Source: Thermococci archaeon (GTDB taxonomy: Archaea; Methanobacteriota_B; Thermococci; Methanofastidiosales; B48-G16). Taken from it: 5,576 nucleotides of DNA. This document shows, in pieces, positions 1 to 5,473 of this stretch. The stretch is taken from positions 1 to 5,576 of the forward strand of contig QMUN01000062.1 in the NCBI GenBank assembly GCA_003660605.1, in the 5' to 3' direction. A model generated the notes under the pieces. That model saw only the letters and a list, made by a program, of their open reading frames with translations. It was not told the DNA's origin and did not search any database. Position 1 is the stretch's first letter, and each line of letters opens with the position of its first letter. Position numbers and translations under genes: made by a program.

Positions 1-56
1 GTCAAACCAAATGCTGCCAATCCTAATGGCGCTGGATTTGCTATTTTTTCTTCCAT
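1..56 (-). CDS. GPR1/FUN34/YaaH (AceTr) family acetate/succinate transporter, N-terminal fragment
   Basis: Only the first 18 complete codons lie in the window; the gene runs off the left edge. The visible peptide begins MEEKIANPAPLGLAAFGL. It contains NPAPLGL followed by a small residue and Phe, the N-terminal signature of the AceTr family (yeast Ato/Gpr1, E. coli SatP, Methanosarcina AceP). Members are six-helix inner-membrane proteins that carry acetate, succinate or related monocarboxylates, and the signature precedes helix 1. The ATG follows the aminotransferase stop with no gap (TAAATG). A GGTGA ribosome site at 61-65 lies inside the last two codons of that gene, so the two are surely co-transcribed and probably translationally coupled. 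The family call is firm for such a short piece because the signature is so specific; the actual substrate cannot be told from it. Confidence 0.85.
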   Translation of the reverse strand, partial: MEEKIANPAPLGLAAFGL

Positions 57-1205
57 TTACTCACCATCCATAGTTTCTTGGGCCTTTCTTACCCCATTTC
101 CTAATTCTATTTTAAATCCTACTTCTTTTAAAGCTAATTCTAAAGCTGCCAGAGTGCAGAGGATGTCTCTTTTGCTGACGTTTCCCATATGTCCTATCCT
201 CATTATCTTACCTTTCAAATGAGCCTGCCCTCCAGCAATGACTATATTGTATTTATCTTTCATTATTTCTCTTATTTTCTTATCATTCATACCTTTAGGA
301 ACACGCAGAGATGTTACCGTATTCGAGCATATCTCCTCTTTTTCAGGGAAAAGTTTCAGCCCCATACCTTTAACACCCTCTCTCGTGGCTTTTGCAAGTT
401 TTCTGTGCCTTTCTATCCTATTCTCTAGTCCTTCTTCAAATATCATGTCAAGAGCAACTTTTAAGCCATATACCATCGATACAGGCTGGGTATAAGGAGC
501 ATGATGCTTGTGCTTTTTGTATTTTTTTAAATTCAGATAATACGAGTATCCATTAGTTTTTTCTATAACATTCCATGCTTTTTCAGAGATAGAGATAGCA
601 GCTATCCCTGGAGGTATAGCAAGACACTTCTGCGATCCTGTTGCGCAGAGATCGATGTTCCATTCATCTACGTTAATATTATCGCCACCCAGTGAGGAGA
701 TCGTATCAACGATCAGGAGGGCATTCGTCTCTTTGACTATTTTTCCTATTTCTTTTATGGGATTCTTGACACCTGTAGATGTTTCGTTATGAACAACAGT
801 AATAGCTTTAATATCATTATTTTCATCTAATGCTTCTTTTACTTTATTAACATCTATTTCTTTACCCCACTCAAAGTTCAGTTCTAAGGCTTCTCCTCCG
901 TAACATTTTACTATTTCTGTAAACCTTTCCGAAAATTTCCCTGAAACTATACAAAGTACCTTTTCTCCAGGTTTTATTGTGTTAGAAACGGCTGCATCCA
1001 TTGCAGCAGTACCACTTCCAGCCAGTAAAAAGAGATCATTTTTAGTTCTAAAAACCTGTTTCATCCTCTCTGCCTGCTCTAAAAACATTTCAGAGAATTC
1101 TTTTCCCCTGTGCGGCATTATAGGTTTTGACATTGCCCTCAAAACTTTCGGATCCACTATCGTAGGTCCCGGGATCATTAAAAGTAATCGCTCATTTGTT
1201 TCCAT
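57..1205 (-). CDS. PLP-dependent class V aminotransferase, serine/alanine-glyoxylate type (COG0075)
   Basis: A fold-type I PLP enzyme of 382 residues, the usual length for the serine-pyruvate/alanine-glyoxylate aminotransferase group. Visible in order: MIPGPT near residue 10; the cofactor-phosphate loop AGSGTAAMDAA (about 62-72); HNETSTG (139-145); VDTISSLGG with the Asp that contacts the PLP ring nitrogen (Asp167); GSQKCL with the Schiff-base Lys193; APYTQPVS (236-243); and a C-terminal MRIGHMG whose Arg336 should bind the substrate carboxylate. It would move an amino group between an amino acid (Ser, Ala or Asp) and glyoxylate or pyruvate in the cytoplasm; archaeal relatives carry both serine and aspartate annotations, so substrate is open. 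I start at 1205 rather than the in-frame ATG at 1220: the TATA box at 1235-1242 puts transcription start near 1212, GTGAT lies at 1209-1213, and the family begins a few residues before MIPGPT. The acetate-type transporter gene follows immediately. Confidence 0.92.
   Translation of the reverse strand: METNERLLLMIPGPTIVDPKVLRAMSKPIMPHRGKEFSEMFLEQAERMKQVFRTKNDLFLLAGSGTAAMDAAVSNTIKPGEKVLCIVSGKFSERFTEIVKCYGGEALELNFEWGKEIDVNKVKEALDENNDIKAITVVHNETSTGVKNPIKEIGKIVKETNALLIVDTISSLGGDNINVDEWNIDLCATGSQKCLAIPPGIAAISISEKAWNVIEKTNGYSYYLNLKKYKKHKHHAPYTQPVSMVYGLKVALDMIFEEGLENRIERHRKLAKATREGVKGMGLKLFPEKEEICSNTVTSLRVPKGMNDKKIREIMKDKYNIVIAGGQAHLKGKIMRIGHMGNVSKRDILCTLAALELALKEVGFKIELGNGVRKAQETMDGE
60..65 (-). promoter_or_regulatory. 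Ribosome binding site GGTGAG embedded in the aminotransferase 3' end
   Basis: GGTGAG forms the last two sense codons (Gly-Glu) of the aminotransferase and ends three bases before the transporter ATG, the gap being exactly the TAA stop. GGTGA matches the complement of the archaeal 16S rRNA 3' end, so a ribosome terminating here sits on the next initiation site. This fixes the transporter start at 56. Confidence 0.65.
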
Positions 1206-1234
1206 GGTATCACGGAACATTTTTCATTTAAGGG

Positions 1235-1242
1235 TATTTAAA
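1235..1242 (-). promoter_or_regulatory. Archaeal TATA box for the aminotransferase-transporter unit
   Basis: Read on the minus strand this is TTTAAATA, the textbook archaeal TBP site. Its centre lies about 33 bases from the preferred ATG at 1205 and about 18 bases from the alternative ATG at 1220. Archaeal transcription usually starts about 26 bases from the box centre, so a start near 1212 would leave the 1220 codon outside the mRNA. No clear purine-rich BRE was seen just upstream. The gap to the DUF3795 gene also has a short T-run (1262-1266 on the minus strand) that could end the upstream transcript. Confidence 0.6.
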
Positions 1243-1293
1243 GTTAATGATGGAGTGATGTAAAAAGGTAAACACATTTTCTTTGTCTAGAGT

Positions 1294-1509
1294 TCACACT
1301 TTTTCGCAAACTTTACAATGACTGAAAAGTTTCCCTTCTGTGACTAAACATCCGTCACAATTGATATCTTCTGGTTTCATGTTGGCATTAAACTCTTTTG
1401 ACCACGTCTCAGCGACTTTTCTTCTTTCGTTATCGTCGTCTTTCTGTGTTGCTAAATACGCTGGGCATTCACTACAGATCAATCCACAAAAACCTATTAT
1501 TTTTTCCAT
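1294..1509 (-). CDS. DUF3795 family cysteine-rich protein, C-terminally short
   Basis: A 71-residue protein whose N-terminal half is a classic DUF3795: FCGLICSECPAY (Cys8, Cys12, Cys15), then a charged helix with ATQKDDDNERRKVAETWSKEF, then EDINCDGC (Cys51, Cys54) and HCKVCEKV (Cys65, Cys68). Seven cysteines in CxxxCxxC and CxxC pairs suggest a metal site, probably zinc, but the function of the family is unknown. From memory, full members run past 100 residues and follow the last CxxC with a further segment rich in Cys (of the type RxCAxEKGxxNCxxC). Here a TGA interrupts just before that segment, and the next bases form the neighbouring promoter. So it is either a decayed gene or a short variant. 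The start is supported by a TATA element centred about 25 bases upstream, which implies a leaderless mRNA. It is transcribed away from the EamA gene. Confidence 0.8.
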   Translation of the reverse strand: MEKIIGFCGLICSECPAYLATQKDDDNERRKVAETWSKEFNANMKPEDINCDGCLVTEGKLFSHCKVCEKV

Positions 1510-1528
1510 TTTTTTATTTTTTTGTGAG

Positions 1529-1538
1529 AATTTAAATA
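1529..1538. promoter_or_regulatory. Near-palindromic TATA element in the divergent DUF3795/EamA promoter region
   Basis: The sequence aatttaaata reads as a TATA box on both strands: TTTAAATA on the plus strand at 1531-1538 and TTTAAATT on the minus strand at 1529-1536. On the minus strand its centre is about 25 bases from the DUF3795 ATG at 1509, predicting a leaderless transcript. On the plus strand it predicts a start near 1558-1560, giving the EamA gene a leader of about 60 bases. The rest of the 109-base gap (1510-1618) holds A/T tracts and a second TATA-like run. No operator repeat was found. Confidence 0.55.
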
Positions 1539-1565
1539 TCTATCGATTTCCAATGAACAAGGAAA

Positions 1566-1574
1566 AATTTAAAA
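1566..1574 (+). promoter_or_regulatory. Possible second TATA-like element upstream of the EamA transporter
   Basis: The run aatttaaaa could serve as an alternative TBP site. It would place transcription start near 1596, leaving a leader of a little over 20 bases that still includes the GGTGAG ribosome site at 1607-1612. It is as well placed for the 1619 start as the element at 1531-1538, but it matches the consensus less well. One of the two is probably the main promoter. Confidence 0.3.
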
Positions 1575-1606
1575 GCAGTCTTCACAGATTACGTCTAACT
1601 ATCAAT

Positions 1607-1612
1607 GGTGAG
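1607..1612 (+). promoter_or_regulatory. Ribosome binding site GGTGAG that decides the EamA start
   Basis: GGTGAG ends six bases before the ATG at 1619. The reading frame stays open far upstream, with another ATG at 1553, but that codon has no such site and would come before or at the predicted transcription start. The site therefore supports the shorter 304-residue protein. Confidence 0.65.
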
Positions 1613-1618
1613 AAAAAT

Positions 1619-2533
1619 ATGAATCCCCATTTAATTGGAGAAACAGCTGCTTTATGCACCTCAGTTCTGTGGACAATGAGTTCTATTCTTCTTGCATCGG
1701 CAGGAAAAAAGATCGGTGCGTTGAGTGTTAACACCATTAGGGTAAGTACTGCTATATTACTGATATGCGTGACACATTTTATAATCTTTGGAACAGTTTT
1801 TCCCATGGCAACAAGATTTCAGTGGTATTATCTGAGTTTCAGTGGTTTTTTAGGACTTGCACTCGGTGATTTTGGATATTTAGGTTCACTTGTGCTTATA
1901 GGTCCAAGGAGGGGTGTACTCCTTGCATCCATGGCGCCTGTATTTTCTACTATTTCTGCCTACTTTATTCTTGATGAAACACTGGAATTCCAGACTCTTA
2001 TTGGGATATTCATCACACTTTTAGGGATCATTATCGTGGTCATAGAAAGAGAAAAAAATTCAATAAGCAGTATCCCAGAGGAAAAGAAGATTTTAGGAAT
2101 CTTTTTTGGATTGGTAGGATCGATCGGTCAGGGTGTCGGGTATACTATTTCTAAATATGGAATGGTCAGTCTGGAATCAATACCTCTCAATCCCCTCTCA
2201 GCTACACTTATCAGAATGATTTCAGCAACTTTGATTGTATGGATAATTTTCATTTTTATAAAAAAACCATCTGGCATACTGAAACTATATACTGATAGAA
2301 AAGCTATGATGCTTACTATGGGCGGTGCAGGAACAGGACCATTCCTCGGCGTATGGCTTTCAATGATCGCTGTTACCTATACTGCAGCAGGTGTTGCCTC
2401 TACTCTTACATCTCTCATGCCCATACTTGTTATTCCCTCTGTATGGATACTCTATGGAGAGAAAACAAATCTACGAGGAATTCTCGGTGCTGTAATCGCG
2501 GTGGTAGGTGTCACAATACTGTTTATGAAATGA
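1619..2533 (+). CDS. EamA/DMT-superfamily ten-helix membrane transporter
   Basis: A 304-residue polytopic membrane protein made of two tandem EamA repeats (roughly residues 5-142 and 157-303), each with five hydrophobic segments, the normal DMT-exporter layout. The end of repeat 1 has the typical GPRRGVLLASMAPVFSTISA stretch followed by LDETLEFQTLIGIFITLLG. Repeat 2 mirrors it with AAGVASTLTSLMPILVIPSV and YGEKTNLRGILGAVIAVVG, including the characteristic acidic residue-Lys/Thr pair before the last helix. A charged cytoplasmic linker (about 143-157) joins the halves. DMT/EamA proteins move amino acids, nucleotides, sugars or metabolites across the cytoplasmic membrane, often as exporters; substrate cannot be read from sequence. 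The start at 1619 gives the normal family length and has a good ribosome site. It is the only plus-strand gene, transcribed alone and convergent with the nitroreductase gene, so no functional link to its neighbours is implied. Confidence 0.93.
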   Translation: MNPHLIGETAALCTSVLWTMSSILLASAGKKIGALSVNTIRVSTAILLICVTHFIIFGTVFPMATRFQWYYLSFSGFLGLALGDFGYLGSLVLIGPRRGVLLASMAPVFSTISAYFILDETLEFQTLIGIFITLLGIIIVVIEREKNSISSIPEEKKILGIFFGLVGSIGQGVGYTISKYGMVSLESIPLNPLSATLIRMISATLIVWIIFIFIKKPSGILKLYTDRKAMMLTMGGAGTGPFLGVWLSMIAVTYTAAGVASTLTSLMPILVIPSVWILYGEKTNLRGILGAVIAVVGVTILFMK

Positions 2534-2597
2534 ATCGTGAGGAGAACAGGCTAATGTTTGAATACAATTGCTCTTTTATAGGATTATACTCTTATCC
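2534..2597. other. Convergent intergenic gap between EamA and nitroreductase genes
   Basis: This 64-base gap is where two transcripts meet. It holds a short T-rich run on the plus strand (about 2571-2578) that could help end the EamA transcript. A weak five-base inverted repeat, aggat at 2580-2584 with atcct at 2594-2598, reaches one base into the nitroreductase stop codon. Neither is a convincing hairpin terminator. Archaea commonly stop at T-runs alone, so I record the region without calling a terminator. Confidence 0.3.
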
Positions 2598-3302
2598 TCA
2601 CACTCTTCCTACAGGCATGATATATAAGGGATGTTCTTCGTCTGCCATTTTTATAATTTTCTTCACCTCATCGTCATTAAAAGCTCCGACAACAGTCGTT
2701 CCCAGATTCAGAGAAACACTCTGAAGATATATGTTTTGAGCTGCATGACCTGCTTCCATATGAACGTATCTTATACCTCTCTCGCCGTACTTTTTTGTTG
2801 TTCTTTCATAAACTGCGGAAAATACAATACTTATAGCACCTTCTTTGACACATGCCTGCCCAAGAGCAGCATCGCATAGTTCATTCCTTTTGTCTCCATT
2901 TACAATCTTTATCAGTTCATGTTCCTCGGGATTGTATCTGTAAATACCTTTGGATATCCCCTCCACATTTCCGATGACAACATACAGCTCTAATGGATAT
3001 AGTGCACCCGCAGAGGGAGATGTTCTAAAGCCTCTTTCGTCCGTGATCCCCTGCGCAGCCCAAAGAAGCTGCGAAACCTCGGCGAGTGATAAAGGCTCAT
3101 CTTTGTAATCTCTTATTGATCTTCTCTCAAGTAATGCCTTCTCGATTGAGATATCGCTATCATATCTTGGCTGGGGAAGGATTATCCTATCTCCTGATGA
3201 AATTTCTTCTTTCATAGACGGTTCTCTCGAAATAACGTAGAATCCTGCCATCACACATACCACGATTATACACGATAGTATTCCAATATTTATTTTTTTC
3301 AT
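2598..3302 (-). CDS. Membrane-anchored SagB/ThcOx-type nitroreductase-family oxidoreductase (FMN)
   Basis: A 234-residue protein with one hydrophobic segment (about 6-24) after MKK, a short linker, then a complete SagB-type nitroreductase domain starting at the LPQPRYDS box (42-49). Flavin-site motifs are intact: ERRSIRDY (59-66), SPSAGALYP (95-103), the YVHMEAGHAAQN helix (179-190), LGTTVVGAF (200-208) and the PLYIMPVGR ending. The family uses FMN to oxidise or reduce small substrates or peptides. The SagB dehydrogenase proper turns azolines into azoles in RiPPs, but no YcaO cyclodehydratase or precursor is visible here, so that role is not claimed. Two lysines before the helix predict N-terminus inside and the catalytic domain outside the membrane. 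There is no convincing lipobox and no twin-arginine motif. The start at 3302 was chosen because it forms an ATGA overlap with the upstream stop, has GGGAG at 3310-3314, and opens directly on the anchor. An ATG at 3353 would add 17 polar residues read from inside the upstream gene. Confidence 0.88.
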   Translation of the reverse strand: MKKINIGILSCIIVVCVMAGFYVISREPSMKEEISSGDRIILPQPRYDSDISIEKALLERRSIRDYKDEPLSLAEVSQLLWAAQGITDERGFRTSPSAGALYPLELYVVIGNVEGISKGIYRYNPEEHELIKIVNGDKRNELCDAALGQACVKEGAISIVFSAVYERTTKKYGERGIRYVHMEAGHAAQNIYLQSVSLNLGTTVVGAFNDDEVKKIIKMADEEHPLYIMPVGRV

Positions 3303-4315
3303 ACTAAATCTCCCATCCTTTTCAAAACTCTCAAAACATTTAAAGTTATCCATTTACTTTCTTTACCTTTCTTTTCAATATTTGTATGCATTCTCCCGTT
3401 TGGAGTTTTTTCGAGTATCCATTTTCCTTCTTTTTCCTTGGATTTTATGATTTTGACAGCATCTTTCATTCTTTCATCCTTTATTCCAAGTTTTGTCAGA
3501 ACATATAAACCTCTCAAGATATCATAACTATAAAACCATGGAAATGATAATTCAAGCCATTTTTTATTTATTACTTCAAAATTATGATGATCCGCCCTGT
3601 ACAGTCTGTGCATGAGCAGAAACTCGACGCCTCTTTTTATGGTTTCTTTAAAAACATTTTTTACTTCGGAAAAAGCCTCCAACGCACATATAGTTCCGTA
3701 GAAACATGAATGAGTATCTCTTATATGCGCTTTCCAGTAAGGACAAAGCCATCCTCCGTCTCTGTTCTGTATATCTGCCAGCCATCTTAACGCCTTTAAA
3801 ACTCTCTTGTCGTTTTCATATCCTATGCGGATCAGTGCAGAAACAGTATTTCCTGTCAGGCAAGAGAGTTCCATCTGATGAATTAGATCGTCTACAAATT
3901 TAGTTTCATCTGGCGGTTTTTTTCCTCTTTTTAAGCATCTCTCTTTTGTGTATTCGTACTCTTTTTTTGCTTTTTCTATTCCTGTCTCTGAAAATCCTCC
4001 TTCTTTTTGCTGAAATTTAAAAATATATTCACAGGCTCTTCTCACTCGCTCGTCGTCTCTATCCATTCCCAGATACCCCAGGAGCATTATCTGCCAGTAT
4101 GTAGCTTTGTATTTTGGGATATATGGATTTTCTCTGGACTCCCAGAAACCCTCTTCGTTCTGTTTTGAAAATATTTTTTTTACTATCTTAGACTGCGGAA
4201 TTTCCTTTTTTACCTCCTTTGCTTCTTTTTCTTTATTTAAAAGATCCTTTAAAGTAAAATATTTCACAGAGGGATTCTCATCCTCAAGAAGCCATGAGAT
4301 CGTATTTTCATACAT
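3299..4315 (-). CDS. Alpha/alpha-toroid (squalene-cyclase/prenyltransferase-like repeat) protein of unknown function
   Basis: A 338-residue soluble protein with the helical repeats of the terpenoid cyclase/prenyltransferase toroid. The diagnostic Q-x(2-3)-(D/E)-G-G-(W/F)-like turns occur at KQNEEGFW (51-58), FQQKEGGF (101-108), IQNRDGGW (182-189) and, more divergent, EKEGKW (294-299). Each is followed by a helix pair. It opens with ISWLLEDENPSVKYFTLKDLL, a recurring N-terminus of this stand-alone family, some members of which carry the misleading database name nitrogen fixation protein NifH; it is not NifH. Cys152, Cys191, Cys204 and Cys210 with nearby His residues (DTHSC, 200-204) line the middle repeats and may form a pocket or metal site. 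The cyclase DxDD motif is absent, so squalene cyclisation is unlikely. It has no signal peptide. A TATA-like box about 25 bases upstream predicts a leaderless mRNA. Its TGA overlaps the nitroreductase ATG, which points to joint function. Confidence 0.8.
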   Translation of the reverse strand: MYENTISWLLEDENPSVKYFTLKDLLNKEKEAKEVKKEIPQSKIVKKIFSKQNEEGFWESRENPYIPKYKATYWQIMLLGYLGMDRDDERVRRACEYIFKFQQKEGGFSETGIEKAKKEYEYTKERCLKRGKKPPDETKFVDDLIHQMELSCLTGNTVSALIRIGYENDKRVLKALRWLADIQNRDGGWLCPYWKAHIRDTHSCFYGTICALEAFSEVKNVFKETIKRGVEFLLMHRLYRADHHNFEVINKKWLELSFPWFYSYDILRGLYVLTKLGIKDERMKDAVKIIKSKEKEGKWILEKTPNGRMHTNIEKKGKESKWITLNVLRVLKRMGDLV

Positions 4316-4335
4316 ATATCTTATTGATCTTTTTT

Positions 4336-4343
4336 GTTTATAT
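4336..4343 (-). promoter_or_regulatory. TATA-like promoter element of the toroid-nitroreductase operon
   Basis: Minus-strand ATATAAAC, preceded by an A-rich run, is centred about 25 bases before the toroid ATG at 4315. This is the spacing expected if transcription starts on or next to the A of the start codon. There is no ribosome site in between, which fits a leaderless transcript. The match to the consensus is weaker than at 1235-1242. Confidence 0.45.
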
Positions 4344-4359
4344 GATTTTTCTATTCTAC

Positions 4360-4371
4360 AAAAAGGAGAAA
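4360..4371 (-). terminator. Possible oligo-T terminator after DUF763
   Basis: On the minus strand TTTCTCCTTTTT begins directly after the base following the DUF763 stop codon. Archaeal RNA polymerase can end at such T-runs without a hairpin. It lies just before the promoter of the toroid gene, so it would separate the two units. The run is short and interrupted by cytosines, so the call is weak. Confidence 0.25.
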
Positions 4372-5469
4372 CTACGTCTTTCTAACAGAAAAATCTTTCA
4401 ATCTCTTAAGAGCTTTCTTTTTCTCCTTATTTTCTATATTTCCAACAATATCGTGTAGAAAATTTATCGATTTGTCCATAGCTTCTCTATTGACAGGAAA
4501 AGGAACTCCATCTTTTCCTCCGTATGCAAAACTGTACTTTACAGGATCTTTCCATGAAGGCTCTTCACCATAGATGAGATCAGAAACTAATGTCAATCCT
4601 CTCAATGTTGCACCTCCTATTCCTTCCAACGAGAGAAGCTCCTCAAAGCTTTTCGGATCATGCTCATAAGCTTTTTTTAAAGCATTCCAGTTTACCTTTT
4701 TTGGCAGAATGTAGAGGGGCATTGAGTTGTATCTTTCCCTTTTTTCTCCTGTCCATATGTCCAGAGTCTCCTGATTTTTTGGTACGGATAATCTTTCGAT
4801 CTCTGATTTTATCTTGTTTATATCTGTCTTAACCAAGTCGAGATTCGTTTTCCTAACTTTTTCACTGTCCTTGTCAACGAGATTGAGAACGTCTTTTTCT
4901 TTTATACCTGATACTTTGTTTTCGGGATTGTCAACAAAGTTAGATGTACAGTACCACTGATACCTTCTTGCGTATCCCCTCTTGGGATTCATTCCCTGTT
5001 GCACAACGCACCATCTTCCTTTTTCATCAAAGTATATGGTATGATGATATATGGAGTAAAAATCCTGAATGCACGAAGAATCTACTTTTGCCGTCATTCT
5101 ACTTGCATACTTAAGAGTCTTCATCTTATTTTCCGATAATCCGAAGGAATCGGATTTTGTTTCTATTTCCTTTAAAGTCTTTCTCCCTTTACCTTTACCA
5201 CCGGCTCCCTGGATTCCGATTTCTGAGGAAAAAACATCATTAAGAACGCCGCAAACTACTGTTGTAGTGCCTGAAGAGTGCCAGTCGAATCCGAGAACGC
5301 ATGATAAAGCCTGAAACCAGTAAGGATCTGCTATTCTTTTTAAGCTCTCTTCGGTGCCGAAATCGTTGATCATTATTTTAAATATCTCTGCAGCTAAACC
5401 TTTCATCCTTTTTACAAGCCAGTAAGGGGCTTTTCCACCATGAAGGGGAAGATCTACATATTTTCTCAT
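4372..5469 (-). CDS. DUF763 family protein (COG1415), function unknown
   Basis: A 365-residue soluble protein matching DUF763 (PF05559) over its whole length, a family found in many archaea and some thermophilic bacteria with no established function. Conserved blocks seen here: LPLHGGKAPYWL (7-18); DPYWFQALSCVLGFDWHSSG followed by TTTVVCGVL (48-76); GIQGAGGKGKGRKT, a glycine/lysine-rich loop (85-98); GRWCVVQQGMN (151-161); ARRYQW (167-172); a helix-hairpin-helix-like stretch LEGIGGATLRGLTLVSDLIYG (281-301); and YSFAYGGKDGVPFPVNR (312-328). The hairpin-like motif and basic loops would suit nucleic-acid binding, but this is inference. The His, Cys, Trp and Asp residues in the second block look like candidate active-site residues. 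The ATG has GTGAT at 5473-5477, overlapping the stop codon of the upstream membrane gene four bases away, so the two are co-transcribed. Base use matches the neighbours and the protein looks intact. Confidence 0.92.
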   Translation of the reverse strand: MRKYVDLPLHGGKAPYWLVKRMKGLAAEIFKIMINDFGTEESLKRIADPYWFQALSCVLGFDWHSSGTTTVVCGVLNDVFSSEIGIQGAGGKGKGRKTLKEIETKSDSFGLSENKMKTLKYASRMTAKVDSSCIQDFYSIYHHTIYFDEKGRWCVVQQGMNPKRGYARRYQWYCTSNFVDNPENKVSGIKEKDVLNLVDKDSEKVRKTNLDLVKTDINKIKSEIERLSVPKNQETLDIWTGEKRERYNSMPLYILPKKVNWNALKKAYEHDPKSFEELLSLEGIGGATLRGLTLVSDLIYGEEPSWKDPVKYSFAYGGKDGVPFPVNREAMDKSINFLHDIVGNIENKEKKKALKRLKDFSVRKT

Positions 5470-5473
5470 ATAA

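Noticed and set aside
1206..1220. Aminotransferase start at the upstream ATG (1220)
   Set aside because: It is only about 18 bases from the TATA-box centre and lacks a ribosome site. It cannot be excluded if transcription begins further upstream.
1340..1618. A long upstream extension of the EamA reading frame, including an in-frame ATG at 1553
   Set aside because: It runs antisense through the DUF3795 gene, adds a non-membrane leader not normal for the family, and would have to start at or before the predicted transcription start. GGTGAG before 1619 marks the real start.
2553..2724. Plus-strand frame of 56 codons with a GAGGAG-like site (about 2538-2545) upstream, overlapping the nitroreductase 3' end
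   Set aside because: It is almost wholly antisense to conserved nitroreductase codons, the translation resembles no family, and the purine run may be chance. Kept here only because the ribosome-like site is well placed.
2598..3302. RiPP (thiazole/oxazole) biosynthetic cluster suggested by the SagB-type domain
   Set aside because: No YcaO cyclodehydratase, E1-like protein, precursor peptide or peptidase is visible nearby, and this stand-alone anchored form is common outside such clusters.
3270..3302. Lipoprotein signal with ILSC as lipobox in the nitroreductase N-terminus
   Set aside because: The cysteine (residue 11) comes at the start rather than after the hydrophobic stretch, and the box is a poor match. 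A simple membrane anchor fits better.
3303..3353. Longer nitroreductase start at 3353
   Set aside because: The added 17 residues are polar and lie inside the end of the toroid gene in another frame. The 3302 start gives an anchor directly at the N-terminus with ATGA coupling and GGGAG.
3299..4315. Nitrogenase iron protein NifH, a name some databases give to relatives of the toroid protein
   Set aside because: There is no P-loop and no nitrogenase cysteine ligand pattern. The repeats are plainly alpha/alpha-toroid, so the name is a propagated error.
3111..4331. A 13-base direct repeat, tcttattgatctt, at about 3111 and 4319
   Set aside because: One copy encodes the conserved RSIRD region of the nitroreductase and the other lies upstream of the toroid start. 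One such match is expected by chance in AT-rich DNA of this size.
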